Shown here in pieces: positions 35,397-44,976 of a stretch of 64,000 bases of DNA. The number at the start of each line of letters is the position of its first letter. The first letter of the stretch is position 1. Both the position numbers and the translations under genes were made by a program. Origin of the DNA: an uncultured Eubacterium sp. (lineage in GTDB: Bacteria; Bacillota; Clostridia; Lachnospirales; Lachnospiraceae); assembly GCA_945939115.1 (NCBI GenBank), contig CAMEVC010000004.1:1-64000 (forward strand), written 5' to 3'. The notes under the pieces are model-generated. The model ran no database searches. It worked only from the letters and a program-made list of their open reading frames with translations, and was not told where the DNA came from.

Positions 35397-35879
35397 ATGA
35401 GAGAGAAAATTCTTGATGTTTTGGAGAAGAATGGAAGAATAGACCTTAAGGAGATGGCTATAATGCTTGGATATTCAGAGGCAGAGGTGGCCAATGAGAT
35501 AGCAGATATGGAGAAAGAGCATGTTATATGTGGATATAATGCTGTTATCAACTGGGATAAGACAAGTGAAGAGAAGGTTACAGCTCTTATCGAGGTCAAG
35601 GTTACTCCGCAGAGAGGATTAGGATTTGACAGTATCGCTGAGAGATTATATAAATATGATGAAGTGACATCAGTATATCTTATGTCTGGTGGATTTGATT
35701 TTACAGTTATCATAGAGGGGAAGACCATGAAGTCAGTGGCACAGTTCGTCGCGGCGAAGCTCGCACCATTAGATTCGGTTCTGAGTACTTCAACACATTT
35801 TGTGCTTAAGAAGTATAAGGATTATGGAACAATAATAGAGGACGAGGTTAAAGACGAAAGGATGCTGATTACACCATGA
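35397..35879 (+). CDS. Lrp/AsnC-family transcriptional regulator
   Basis: 160 residues: winged helix in the first 50 (EKNGRIDLKEMAIMLGYSEA), then the RAM effector domain (TALIEVKVTPQRGLGFDSIA, VYLMSGGFDFTVIIEGKTMK). It overlaps the aminotransferase start by four bases, the same pairing as yugG-yugH in Bacillus, so it probably controls that gene in response to an amino acid. Confidence 0.9.
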   Translation: MREKILDVLEKNGRIDLKEMAIMLGYSEAEVANEIADMEKEHVICGYNAVINWDKTSEEKVTALIEVKVTPQRGLGFDSIAERLYKYDEVTSVYLMSGGFDFTVIIEGKTMKSVAQFVAAKLAPLDSVLSTSTHFVLKKYKDYGTIIEDEVKDERMLITP

Positions 35880-37036
35880 GAAACCCATTATCAGAGAAAA
35901 TAATAGGCATACAACCTTCAGGAATCAGAAAGTTTTTTGATGTTGTCAATGAGATGCCGGATGCCATTTCACTAGGAGTTGGTGAACCAGATTTTGATAC
36001 TCCATGGAATGTCAGGGAAGAAGGAATATATTCCCTTGAGAAAGGAAGGACGTTTTACACTTCTAATGCAGGACTCAAGGAATTAAGAGAAGAGATATGC
36101 AATTATCTTGCAAGATTATACGGACTAAACTATGACCCAATGAAAGAAGTACTGGTAACGGTTGGCGGAAGTGAGGCTATAGATGTCGCCTTAAGATGTA
36201 TGTGCGATCCGGGCGATGAGGTTCTTATACCGCAGCCAAGCTATGTTTCATATCTTCCATGTGCTGTTATGGCAGACGCCAAGCCGGTTGTGATTGAGCT
36301 TAAGGAAGAGAATGAATTCAAGCTTACTAAGGAACAGCTTATGGCAAGTATAACAGATAAGACCAAGATTCTTGTTCTGCCGTTCCCCAATAATCCTACA
36401 GGTGCTATTATGACTAAGGAAGAGCTTGAAGAGATTGTTCCTGTTATTATTGAGAATGATTTATATGTTATATCAGATGAAATATATTCTGCATTAACTT
36501 ATAATGAAAAGCACTGTTCAATAGCAAGCCTTCCGGGAATGAGAGAGAGAACTCTTTTAATCAATGGCTTTTCTAAGGCATTTGCCATGACCGGATGGAG
36601 GCTGGGATATGTATGCGGGCCGAAGGATATTATTAAGCAGATGACCAAGCTTCATCAGTATGCAATTATGTGTGCTCCTACAAACAGCCAGTTTGCGGCA
36701 ATCGAGGCACTTAAGAACTGCGACCATGAGGTTGAGAAGATGGTATCTGCCTACGACCAGAGAAGAAGATACCTCATGCATGCATTCAGGGAGATAGGGC
36801 TTGATTGTTTCGAACCCTTTGGTGCATTTTATGTGTTCCCGTCAATTAAGAAGTTTGGAATGACCTCTGAAGAATTTGCTACAAGGCTGCTGCATGAGCA
36901 GAAGCTTGCTGTTGTTCCCGGAACTGCATTTGGTGATTGCGGAGAGGGATTCTTAAGAATTTCTTATGCATATTCCATAGAGAATCTTAAAGAAGGTCTT
37001 GCGAGAATAGAGAAATTTATTAATACACTGAAATAA
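35876..37036 (+). CDS. Pyridoxal-phosphate aminotransferase class I/II
   Basis: 386 residues with the fold-type I signature GFSKAFAMTGWRLGY (Schiff-base Lys), N-terminal ISLGVGEPDFDTP, PNNPTGAIMTKEEL and C-terminal FLRISYAYS. Close to the YugH/PatA-type enzymes that transaminate alanine, aspartate or aromatic amino acids; substrate is not readable. Coupled to the Lrp-type regulator upstream, 13 bases before the CheX-like gene. Confidence 0.9.
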   Translation: MRNPLSEKIIGIQPSGIRKFFDVVNEMPDAISLGVGEPDFDTPWNVREEGIYSLEKGRTFYTSNAGLKELREEICNYLARLYGLNYDPMKEVLVTVGGSEAIDVALRCMCDPGDEVLIPQPSYVSYLPCAVMADAKPVVIELKEENEFKLTKEQLMASITDKTKILVLPFPNNPTGAIMTKEELEEIVPVIIENDLYVISDEIYSALTYNEKHCSIASLPGMRERTLLINGFSKAFAMTGWRLGYVCGPKDIIKQMTKLHQYAIMCAPTNSQFAAIEALKNCDHEVEKMVSAYDQRRRYLMHAFREIGLDCFEPFGAFYVFPSIKKFGMTSEEFATRLLHEQKLAVVPGTAFGDCGEGFLRISYAYSIENLKEGLARIEKFINTLK

Positions 37037-37049
37037 GGAGGATAAATAT

Positions 37050-37523
37050 ATGGCAGAGATTAATGTAGACCATATTAATCCTTTTCTGATGGCGGCAAGT
37101 TCAATTATGCGGGATGCCTGTCAGATGGAGATGAAGATAGATAAACCATATGTTAAAACTACAGAATTTGCGAGCGATTCAGTTATTATCATGATTGGAG
37201 TGACAGGCGAAATGAGGGGTCAGGTTCTTATTGCCCTGACTAACACAAAGGCTTGTGATGTTGCATCTAAAATGATGATGGGAATGCCGGTTCCGGAGCT
37301 TGACGATATGGCTATGAGTGCCATAAGTGAGCTTGGTAATATGATTATGGGTAATGCGGCAACAATTCTTTCCACTAAGGGAATTGGAATTGATATCACA
37401 CCTCCTACGGTGTGCCGTGGAGCTATGAAGATTTCACAATCATATGCCAAGAATATCTGTATTCCGATGAAGGCAGAAGGTGAGCTTGTTCTGGAACTGG
37501 ATATTGCAGTGAAGGGTGACTAG
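37050..37523 (+). CDS. cheX: CheX/CheC-type phosphatase
   Basis: 157 residues with the CheC/CheX pattern: VIIMIGVTGEMRGQVLIALT, then MAMSAISELGNMIMGNAATI carrying the E-x-x-N active pair. Such proteins dephosphorylate CheY-P. No chemotaxis genes are adjacent; instead it sits in a metabolic operon, followed by trmL after one base. Confidence 0.85.
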   Translation: MAEINVDHINPFLMAASSIMRDACQMEMKIDKPYVKTTEFASDSVIIMIGVTGEMRGQVLIALTNTKACDVASKMMMGMPVPELDDMAMSAISELGNMIMGNAATILSTKGIGIDITPPTVCRGAMKISQSYAKNICIPMKAEGELVLELDIAVKGD

Positions 37524-37524
37524 T

Positions 37525-38019
37525 ATGCTTAATATAGTTTTACATGAGCCGGAGATGCCGGCTAATACAGGAAATATCGGGAGAACCTGCGTGGCAGCGG
37601 GGGCAAGGCTGCATCTTATAGAACCCCTGGGCTTTAAGATTAATGAGAAACAGCTTAAGAGAGCCGGTTTAGATTACTGGGATAAGCTGGATGTCACTGT
37701 TTATGATGATTACAATGACTTTCTTGCAAAGAATCCCGGTGCCAAGATATATATGGCTACAACAAAGGCACATAAGACATATACAGAGGTAAGCTACGAG
37801 GACGACTGTTACATAATGTTCGGAAAAGAGAGTGCCGGAATCCCAGAGGAAATCCTAGTTGACAATGAAGATAACTGCATAAGAATCCCAATGATAGGTG
37901 ATATACGATCACTGAATCTTTCTAATTCGGTAGCTATTGTGCTATATGAAGCACTGCGCCAGCACGGCTTTTCTGATATGAACTGCGAAGGACACTTACA
38001 CCGTCTCCACTGGAAGTAG
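37525..38019 (+). CDS. trmL: tRNA (cytidine34-2'-O)-methyltransferase TrmL
   Basis: 164 residues from the ATG at 37525. SPOUT motifs: LHEPEMPANTGNIGRT at the N-terminus, MFGKESAGIPEEIL and RIPMIGDIRSLNLSNSVAIV. It 2'-O-methylates the wobble base of tRNA-Leu isoacceptors. The last codons form part of the terminator hairpin. Confidence 0.9.
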   Translation: MLNIVLHEPEMPANTGNIGRTCVAAGARLHLIEPLGFKINEKQLKRAGLDYWDKLDVTVYDDYNDFLAKNPGAKIYMATTKAHKTYTEVSYEDDCYIMFGKESAGIPEEILVDNEDNCIRIPMIGDIRSLNLSNSVAIVLYEALRQHGFSDMNCEGHLHRLHWK

Positions 38020-38036
38020 GAGACGGTTTTATTTTG
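38001..38036. terminator. Bidirectional terminator overlapping two gene ends
   Basis: CCGTCTCC/GGAGACGG stem with a ten-base loop and a T-rich run (TTTTATTTT). It spans the stop codon of trmL and touches the 3' end of the convergent kinase gene. Confidence 0.85.
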
Positions 38037-39456
38037 CCAGTTCCAGAGTGAAGATGAATTCTGTTCCAACCCCCGGAGTGCTTACAACATCTATATTTTC
38101 TCCGTGAGCCTGAATAATTTCCTTGGTTATAGACAGTCCCAGGCCGGAGCCTTTTTTATCACGCCCTCTGGAAGAGTCTGATTTGTAGAAGCGGTCCCAT
38201 ATTTTATCAATATCTTCCTTAGCAATTCCACAGCCTGTATCCTTTATTGATACCTGGGCTTTCTCGCCTTTTTCTTTAATTGTTATGTATATATATGAAT
38301 TTTCTTTGCTGAATTTGATTGCATTGTCAATCAGATTATATATAACCTGCTGGATTCTGCCCTTATCTGCCCTGACATTCTGGATGCTGTTGGCATAGGT
38401 TATATCAAACTTGATATTCTTTTTCTTACAGGTTCCCTCAAAAGTCTCAACGGTATGTCTGATGATAGAATTAAGGTCAAAGGTTGACATATCCAGTCTG
38501 GCAGATTTAGGGTCAAGCTCGTTCAGTGTAAGAATATTACTTGTAAGCTTGGTAAGTCTTTCTGTTTCAAACAGCATGATACCAATATATTTATCCATCA
38601 TCTCAGGAGGAATGGTTCCATCCTGAATAGCCTCAAGATATCCCTTGATAGAGGTGAGTGGAGACCTGAAATCATGTGAGATATTAGACAGAAATTTCTG
38701 CTGGAAAATATCTGATTCATTAAGCTGTGACGCCATGTAGTCAAGGGACATACCCAGACGCCCTATTTCATCATTGGACATAGGTTTAATGTGATATGCA
38801 AGATTTCCCTTTCCGTATTCGGTAGTCGCTTTGGTAATTTCCTTAATAGGTCTGTGCACCTGAAAGAAATATAACACAAGAAATGAAGATGACAGAATAA
38901 GCACTATCGCAAGAGTCAGATAATTAGTGTTAAATGTATCGTAAACACGTTTTATAATGAGTGACTCCGGAATATTAATTACAACATATCCCTTAATTTC
39001 AAAGGAGTTGGAGATAGGAGAGAACACACTTAATGTAGGCTCATCGAACAAACCGTAAAAATCCCATAAAATATCATGTCTTCCCCTGAGCTTGCCATAG
39101 TCGAAAGCCTCTATAGAATACAGAATTTTCTCTCCGCTGGTTACTTTGTCTTTAGCACTGTCATTAGTGTCAAGAATTACATCGCCGGATGGAGTGATAA
39201 AGAGAATTCTTGTATCATTGAGCAGAGAGACAGAATGAAGTTCAAGCTCAATACTGCGGAGTCTGCTCTCGCTGAAATATTCAAGTGCATATTCGTTGGC
39301 AATCTCATTAGCCTGCAGATAAAGCCGGTTAGAGTAGTAGTCATAAACATGCTTATAGTCGATTTTATAGCAGACAGTAGATACAAGAATAAAGCTTATC
39401 ACTGATACTGCAATATAAGTAAAAATGTGTTTTCTAAATGTGTTCATACCCTTCAC
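38029..39456 (-). CDS. Membrane sensor histidine kinase
   Basis: 475 residues: membrane segment 1 (about 12-30), a 130-residue extracytoplasmic sensor, segment 2 (about 178-198), HAMP, HisKA with SNISHDFRSPLTSIKGYLEA and ATPase domain (DTGCGI, GSGLGLSI). All catalytic boxes are present, of the PhoR/ResE style. It lies 18 bases after its response regulator. Start may be GTG at 39456 or ATG at 39447. Confidence 0.9.
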   Translation of the reverse strand: MKGMNTFRKHIFTYIAVSVISFILVSTVCYKIDYKHVYDYYSNRLYLQANEIANEYALEYFSESRLRSIELELHSVSLLNDTRILFITPSGDVILDTNDSAKDKVTSGEKILYSIEAFDYGKLRGRHDILWDFYGLFDEPTLSVFSPISNSFEIKGYVVINIPESLIIKRVYDTFNTNYLTLAIVLILSSSFLVLYFFQVHRPIKEITKATTEYGKGNLAYHIKPMSNDEIGRLGMSLDYMASQLNESDIFQQKFLSNISHDFRSPLTSIKGYLEAIQDGTIPPEMMDKYIGIMLFETERLTKLTSNILTLNELDPKSARLDMSTFDLNSIIRHTVETFEGTCKKKNIKFDITYANSIQNVRADKGRIQQVIYNLIDNAIKFSKENSYIYITIKEKGEKAQVSIKDTGCGIAKEDIDKIWDRFYKSDSSRGRDKKGSGLGLSITKEIIQAHGENIDVVSTPGVGTEFIFTLELAK

Positions 39457-39474
39457 CTAAAGAATCCCTCTCTG

Positions 39475-40176
39475 TTATTTAGTGACGAATTTATAACCGA
39501 TTCCCCATACGGTTTCAATATTCCAGTGAATGTGGTCTTTGATTTTCTCCCTGATTCTTTTAATGTGGACATCAACGGTTCTTGTATCTCCGATATATTC
39601 ATATCCCCATATATTATCGAGAAGCTGTTCCCTGGTAAATACCTGATTAGGTGCAGAGGCAAGAAAATATAGAAGTTCAAGCTCTTTAGGCGGCATATCT
39701 ACATTCTTACCCATATAATTGACGGAATAATTGTCAAGATTGATGGATAAATCAGGGTAGTTAACACATTTGGCATTAGATGTATCAACACCTATTGTCT
39801 GAGGCATATGATAACGCCTGAGTACAGCCTTGACACGGGCAACCATTTCTTTAGTCTCAAAAGGCTTGATAATATAGTCATCTGCTCCAAGCTCAAGTCC
39901 TAATACTTTATCAAAGGTCTCGCCTTTTGCAGAGAGCATTATGATAGGGACATTGTTGTTTTTTCGGATTTCACGGCATACCTGATACCCATCAATGCCC
40001 GGAAGCATCAAATCAAGCAGAATAAGGTTAGGCTTGAAAGCTGAAAGCTCAGAGAGAGCGCTTTCTCCATCGTACACTATCTTAGTTTCAAAACATTCCT
40101 TAGTAAGATACAGAGATATAAGCTCTGCAATGTTCTCATCATCATCTACAATCATTATCCGCTGTTTTGCTGCCAT
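39475..40176 (-). CDS. OmpR-family response regulator
   Basis: 233 residues from the ATG at 40176, preceded by GGAGG; the ATG at 40194 is upstream of that site. Receiver with Asp in LILLDLMLPGIDGYQ and conserved Lys in YIIKPFETKEM, then a winged-helix DNA-binding domain (ELELLYFLASAPNQVFTREQ). Partner of the histidine kinase that follows; targets unknown. Confidence 0.9.
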   Translation of the reverse strand: MAAKQRIMIVDDDENIAELISLYLTKECFETKIVYDGESALSELSAFKPNLILLDLMLPGIDGYQVCREIRKNNNVPIIMLSAKGETFDKVLGLELGADDYIIKPFETKEMVARVKAVLRRYHMPQTIGVDTSNAKCVNYPDLSINLDNYSVNYMGKNVDMPPKELELLYFLASAPNQVFTREQLLDNIWGYEYIGDTRTVDVHIKRIREKIKDHIHWNIETVWGIGYKFVTK

Positions 40177-40197
40177 AAACCCTCCTACATACATTAA

Positions 40198-42561
40198 TTA
40201 TTTAAAATCAACAATAGTTACACCGGCATCACCCTCGCCGATTTCTCCAAGACGGAAGCTTTTTATATAAGGTACTCCGCGCAGGTAAGCTGTAACGCCA
40301 TTTCTTAAAGCTCCGGTACCCTTTCCATGAACAATGCGTACCTGTGGGATCTTGGCGATGTAAGCATCATCAAGATATTTGTCAAGACGGGCAACCGCCT
40401 CATCGACAGTACATCCCAACAGATTAATCTCGGTCTTGATACCTGCCGATTTCGACATTTTAATCTTACCGGAGCTGCCGGCTGTCTTAGATACCGGTTC
40501 TTTCGGTTCTGTGTAACCTGACAGAATCTCAAGATTCTTGATATCTATCTTAGTGCTTAGCGAACCCACAAGAACCGTAACCTGTTTCTTCGCTGGATGA
40601 ACAGCAGATACTGTTCCTATTACATTCATGGTAAGGATACGCACATGCATGCCCTCATTAAATTCTGATATATCATGGGCTCTGTGTGATTTTATCTTAG
40701 CAGGCTCTACTTTCAGTTTGGCCTGATTTTTGTTCATTTTCTCGCGTAATGCGCTGCGGTGTTTCTCAAGCTCCTGAACTGTCATTCCGTGCTTATTCAT
40801 GGCTTTGATTGTATCATCAGCAAAATCCTTGGCATCGCGAAGTATGGCGGCTGCCTGTTCGTTGGCTTTGCGGATGATATTGTCCGTACGCTCGTCAAGC
40901 CGCTCATTCTTAGCTTTCAGTTTCTCTTTCAGAGAAGCTATTTCAGCCTTGTAATTCTCGACCTCAGCCTGTTCCCGCTCAAGGGAAATCCGGGCGTGTT
41001 CAAGATCTGATACAATATCTTCAAAATGTACATCCTCAGAATCAAGTCTTTCGGAGGCATCCTTAAGAATATATTCAGGAAGACCGAGCTTTTTGGATAT
41101 TGCAAATGCGTTACTCTTTCCGGGAACACCGATGAGAAGTCTGTAGGTTGGACGAAGGGACTCTACATCGAATTCACAACTGGCATTCTCGACTCCCTCT
41201 GTGGATAGCGCATACAGCTTTATCTCACTGTAGTGAGTTGTTGCCATGGTTGTAACACCTCGCATTTTGAGGTCATTAAGAATTGCAATTGCAAGTGCTG
41301 CACCTTCTGTCGGGTCGGTTCCGGCACCTATCTCATCAAAGAGGACAAGGCAATTCTCGTCAGCTTCTTTAAGAATCTTTACAGTATTAGTCATGTGTGA
41401 TGAAAATGTGCTTAAGCTTTGTTCAATGCTCTGCTCATCACCGATATCGGCATAAATATCTCTAAAGACAGCAATATCTGAGTGGTCAAGGGCAGGAATA
41501 AACAGTCCGGCCTGAGCCATAAGAGTAAGTAAACCGACAGTTTTTAAAGAAACTGTCTTACCTCCGGTATTAGGGCCGGTAATAATGAGAAGCTTAAAAT
41601 CAGTTCCCAGATAAATATCAATAGGAACTACAGTATGCTGCTCTATAAGAGGATGACGGCCTTTCTTAATATTGATAATGCCTGATGTATTCATAACAGG
41701 ACGGCTGGCGTGCATATTTCTTGCCAGTTGAGCCTTTGCAAATATACAGTCCAGTCTGACAAGTATTTCGTAGTCAGAGAGGATTTCATCTGTATGTTCT
41801 GACGCCATGGCGCTAAGTTCTGCAAGAATCACTTCAATTTCAGCGGCTTCCTTAAGCTCAAGTTCACGTATATCATTATTCAGCTTAACAACGGCTGCCG
41901 GTTCAATGAAAAGTGTAGAGCCGGTAGAAGACTGGTCATGTACCATTCCAGGGAATGCGGACTTGTATTCTGCCTTAACAGGAAGACAGTACCTTCCCTG
42001 TCTTGTGGTAATTACATAATCCTGAAGATAAGTCCTGTATGAAGGAGAATTAAGCACCTTGTTAAGTTCACTATGAATTCTGTCATTGGCAATAGCTTTA
42101 CTTCTTCGTATACTTCTTAGATTGGCGCTGGCATCATCACTTATTTCATCCTCGGATATGATACATTTCTTAATCTGGGAATTGAGCATTTCAACAGGTG
42201 CGAGACTGTCAAGCATAGCCGTAAGAGAATCTTCTCTATGCTCATAATAATCCTTAACATGTCTGGCGCAGGAAAGAACAGCGCTTACGTTAAGAAGCTC
42301 AGATATATTAAGGGCGCTTCCCACCTGTAGTCTTGCTATACTGGCACGGATATCCCTGACAGGAGAAAAGTCTACACTCCCTTTCTGGTAGATTCTTGAC
42401 AGAGCATCTCCTGTTTCATCAAGACCGGAATTAATCTCATCGATATCTGTCATAGGCTTTAATCCCAGAAGAGTCTGTCTGGCACTATCACAGCAGGCAT
42501 ATGAAATCAATTTCTCAGTTATTTTATTAAATTCCAAAGTGGATAAGGATTTTTTATTCAC
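40198..42561 (-). CDS. mutS2: MutS2/RqcU ribosome-collision endonuclease-ATPase
   Basis: 787 residues from the GTG at 42561 (GGAGGT upstream); the ATG at 42600 lies before that site. N-terminal core helices, ATPase with GPNTGGKTVSLKT and DEIGAGTDPTEGAAL, a coiled coil (about 510-630), a KOW-like part and the C-terminal Smr domain (LGCTVDEAVARLDKYLDDAY, VRIVHGKGTGALR). The protein acts on collided ribosomes and suppresses recombination. Only 21 bases upstream of the response regulator gene, so possibly co-transcribed. Confidence 0.93.
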   Translation of the reverse strand: MNKKSLSTLEFNKITEKLISYACCDSARQTLLGLKPMTDIDEINSGLDETGDALSRIYQKGSVDFSPVRDIRASIARLQVGSALNISELLNVSAVLSCARHVKDYYEHREDSLTAMLDSLAPVEMLNSQIKKCIISEDEISDDASANLRSIRRSKAIANDRIHSELNKVLNSPSYRTYLQDYVITTRQGRYCLPVKAEYKSAFPGMVHDQSSTGSTLFIEPAAVVKLNNDIRELELKEAAEIEVILAELSAMASEHTDEILSDYEILVRLDCIFAKAQLARNMHASRPVMNTSGIINIKKGRHPLIEQHTVVPIDIYLGTDFKLLIITGPNTGGKTVSLKTVGLLTLMAQAGLFIPALDHSDIAVFRDIYADIGDEQSIEQSLSTFSSHMTNTVKILKEADENCLVLFDEIGAGTDPTEGAALAIAILNDLKMRGVTTMATTHYSEIKLYALSTEGVENASCEFDVESLRPTYRLLIGVPGKSNAFAISKKLGLPEYILKDASERLDSEDVHFEDIVSDLEHARISLEREQAEVENYKAEIASLKEKLKAKNERLDERTDNIIRKANEQAAAILRDAKDFADDTIKAMNKHGMTVQELEKHRSALREKMNKNQAKLKVEPAKIKSHRAHDISEFNEGMHVRILTMNVIGTVSAVHPAKKQVTVLVGSLSTKIDIKNLEILSGYTEPKEPVSKTAGSSGKIKMSKSAGIKTEINLLGCTVDEAVARLDKYLDDAYIAKIPQVRIVHGKGTGALRNGVTAYLRGVPYIKSFRLGEIGEGDAGVTIVDFK

Positions 42562-42758
42562 AAAAAGACCTCCAAAACATAAAATACAGTCTGCATACAT
42601 TTTATAATTTTACAGCATTTAAGCCAAAAAAACTATAATTTGCATATAAATATTTACAAGTATGTCATAAAATGTTCATAATCGTAATATAAACTATGTT
42701 ATAATTATGGTTAAATGATACGAATAATCTCTCACATTTATTTATAAAGGAGTTCGCA

Positions 42759-44000
42759 ATGGGAACTAATGAAGAAGATAAGGAGAAATACAATCTCTAT
42801 ACAGAGAAGATTGTTCTGCATCCTGCTAAGAAATACAGATGGCTTATCCAGATAGGAAAGGCACTGCTTTTTATGGCTTCTGTAGCTGTGGCTGCGATAA
42901 TATTTATGGTTTTTTTGTATCCGGTTGTCCAGAAAAAGATGGAGGAGCGCAATAAAGAAAAAGATGTTGTATACATCCAGAAGGATAATTATATTCTTGC
43001 AGAGGGAGAGACAGGAGAAGATAAGGATAAACTGACAGAACAGGATTTGAAGGAAAACTACGAACAGGCGATGGCAACTCTCCGCGCCAAAGTAGAAGAT
43101 GTCAAGAAGTGCTTAGTTACTGTAGATATTGAACAACCGACAACGCAGATACCGACTGTGGAAAAAAGTGAGACGGAGGTAACCGGTCTTGTTGTTGCGC
43201 ATAATTATTCAAGATATCTTATACTTACAAGCGAGAGACTGTTGTCTGGTGGAAGCAGATTTGTAGTGAAATTAGGCGAAGATACACAGATTGAAGCAAC
43301 TGCTGTATGTAAGGATGAGGTTACCGGAATTGGAATTCTGAGCATAAATGAACTGGGGCTTACTAAAGAGCAGAAGGATGCATTATCAGTAGCCGTTCTT
43401 GATAATTCCTATAAGGTAAGGCAGGGAGACCTGGTTATTGCAGCAGGTAAGATATATGAGACATCCAAGGGTATAGATTATGGAACTATAGCTGGAATAA
43501 GGACGGAATACAGCAAGGACAATGGATATGAGGTATTTGAAACCAGTATAACAGTAACTGCCGGAGGGTTCGGAATTCTATTTAATTCGGATGGAAAGGT
43601 TGTAGGAATTTCTAAGGCATCAGCGGATTCTACAATGAAATTTATTGGTATCTCTGACCTTAAAGCTCCAATTGAGACGATGATAAACAGTCAGGGTATA
43701 ATGTATTGCGGTATCACAGGACAGAATGTGACAGATGAGCTTGCAACAAAATATGGGCTTCCGAGTGGAGTATATATCTCAGCAGTGGATATTGATTCAC
43801 CAGCTTATTATGCCGGATTACAGGCTGGAGATGTAATAAACAGAATTAACGGTGAAAGTATTTTGACAATTCAGCAGTTTAGTGAGAAACTATATCAGTG
43901 CGCTGACGGAGATACTATGTATGTCACAGCGAAACGTCAGGGTAAAGATGGTTATTCCGATGTACTGTTTTCAGTCAACGTGCAGTTAAAACAGTTATAA
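42759..44000 (+). CDS. HtrA/DegP-like membrane protein with PDZ domain and no catalytic triad
   Basis: 413 residues: one membrane segment (about 31-55), a trypsin-like double barrel (about 115-305) and a C-terminal PDZ domain (SGVYISAVDIDSPAYYAGLQ, AGDVINRINGESI). The usual His position reads LILTSERLL (instead of LTNNHV), the Asp position reads VTGIGILSI (instead of TDLAV), and the GNSGGP block reads VTAGGFGIL, so all three catalytic residues are missing. A TATAAT at 42700-42705 lies ahead. It is probably a chaperone or sensor rather than a protease. Confidence 0.8.
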   Translation: MGTNEEDKEKYNLYTEKIVLHPAKKYRWLIQIGKALLFMASVAVAAIIFMVFLYPVVQKKMEERNKEKDVVYIQKDNYILAEGETGEDKDKLTEQDLKENYEQAMATLRAKVEDVKKCLVTVDIEQPTTQIPTVEKSETEVTGLVVAHNYSRYLILTSERLLSGGSRFVVKLGEDTQIEATAVCKDEVTGIGILSINELGLTKEQKDALSVAVLDNSYKVRQGDLVIAAGKIYETSKGIDYGTIAGIRTEYSKDNGYEVFETSITVTAGGFGILFNSDGKVVGISKASADSTMKFIGISDLKAPIETMINSQGIMYCGITGQNVTDELATKYGLPSGVYISAVDIDSPAYYAGLQAGDVINRINGESILTIQQFSEKLYQCADGDTMYVTAKRQGKDGYSDVLFSVNVQLKQL

Positions 44001-44031
44001 TTGCATAGAATGCAATAAGGATGGAGGAAAT

Positions 44032-44976
44032 ATGCGTTATATAGACAGCTTTAGGGACGGAGACAGAGTGTCAGATGTTTACCTCTGCAAGTCCAAATCA
44101 ATAGCACTTACTAAGGCCGGCAAGGAGTATGCGAATGTAATACTTATTGATAAGACTGGTCAGATAGATTCTAAGATATGGGATCTTGCCTCAGGAGGAA
44201 TTGCAGATTTTGAGGCTAATGATTATGTTGCGGTTACAGGTCAGATTACAAGCTATAATGGTGCATTACAATTTAAGATAGAGAGGGCGCGCAAAGCATC
44301 TGAGAATGAATATCAGCCGTCTGATTATGTGCCAACATCAAGATATGATATAGAAGATATGTTTTCACAGCTGATGAAATATGTGGAAAGTGTGAATAAT
44401 ACATATATGAAACAGCTTCTTAAAATGTTTTTCGGTGATGAAGAATTTGCTAAAAGATTCAAAAATGTTTCTGCAGCCAAGACGGTTCATCATGGTTTTG
44501 CAGGTGGATTGCTTGAGCATAGCTTAAGTGTGACACGCCTGTGCGACAGAATATGCACTAATTATGATTATCTTAACAGAGACCTTCTTATTACGAGCGC
44601 AATGCTTCATGATGTGGGAAAGGTAAAAGAGCTGTCTGATTTCCCTAAGAACGATTACACAGATGAGGGTAATTTCTTAGGTCATATTGTGATGGGTTAT
44701 GAGATGGTTATGGAAAGAATCAGAAAAATTGATGGATTTCCGCATATGCTTGCAATGGAGATTGGACATTGCATTTTATCACATCACGGTGAACTTGAAT
44801 ATGGCTCACCAAAGAAGCCGGCAATTGCAGAGGCAGTAGCTTTATCAATGGCTGATAATATGGACGCAAAGCTTGAAACATTGCGGGAGGCACTTGAAGT
44901 TAAGGATACTAACGACTGGCTTGGTTATAATAGATGGCTGGATTCTAATATAAGAAGGACAACGAATGAGTTTTAA
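44032..44976 (+). CDS. yhaM: YhaM-type 3'-5' exoribonuclease
   Basis: 314 residues with an N-terminal OB-fold (DYVAVTGQITSYNGALQFKI) and an HD phosphohydrolase domain (HHGFAGGLLEHSLSVTRL, MLHDVGKVKEL, LSHHGELEYGSPKKP). Matches YhaM/CbfA, a metal-dependent 3'-5' exonuclease. The stop overlaps the next start by 11 bases. Confidence 0.9.
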   Translation: MRYIDSFRDGDRVSDVYLCKSKSIALTKAGKEYANVILIDKTGQIDSKIWDLASGGIADFEANDYVAVTGQITSYNGALQFKIERARKASENEYQPSDYVPTSRYDIEDMFSQLMKYVESVNNTYMKQLLKMFFGDEEFAKRFKNVSAAKTVHHGFAGGLLEHSLSVTRLCDRICTNYDYLNRDLLITSAMLHDVGKVKELSDFPKNDYTDEGNFLGHIVMGYEMVMERIRKIDGFPHMLAMEIGHCILSHHGELEYGSPKKPAIAEAVALSMADNMDAKLETLREALEVKDTNDWLGYNRWLDSNIRRTTNEF

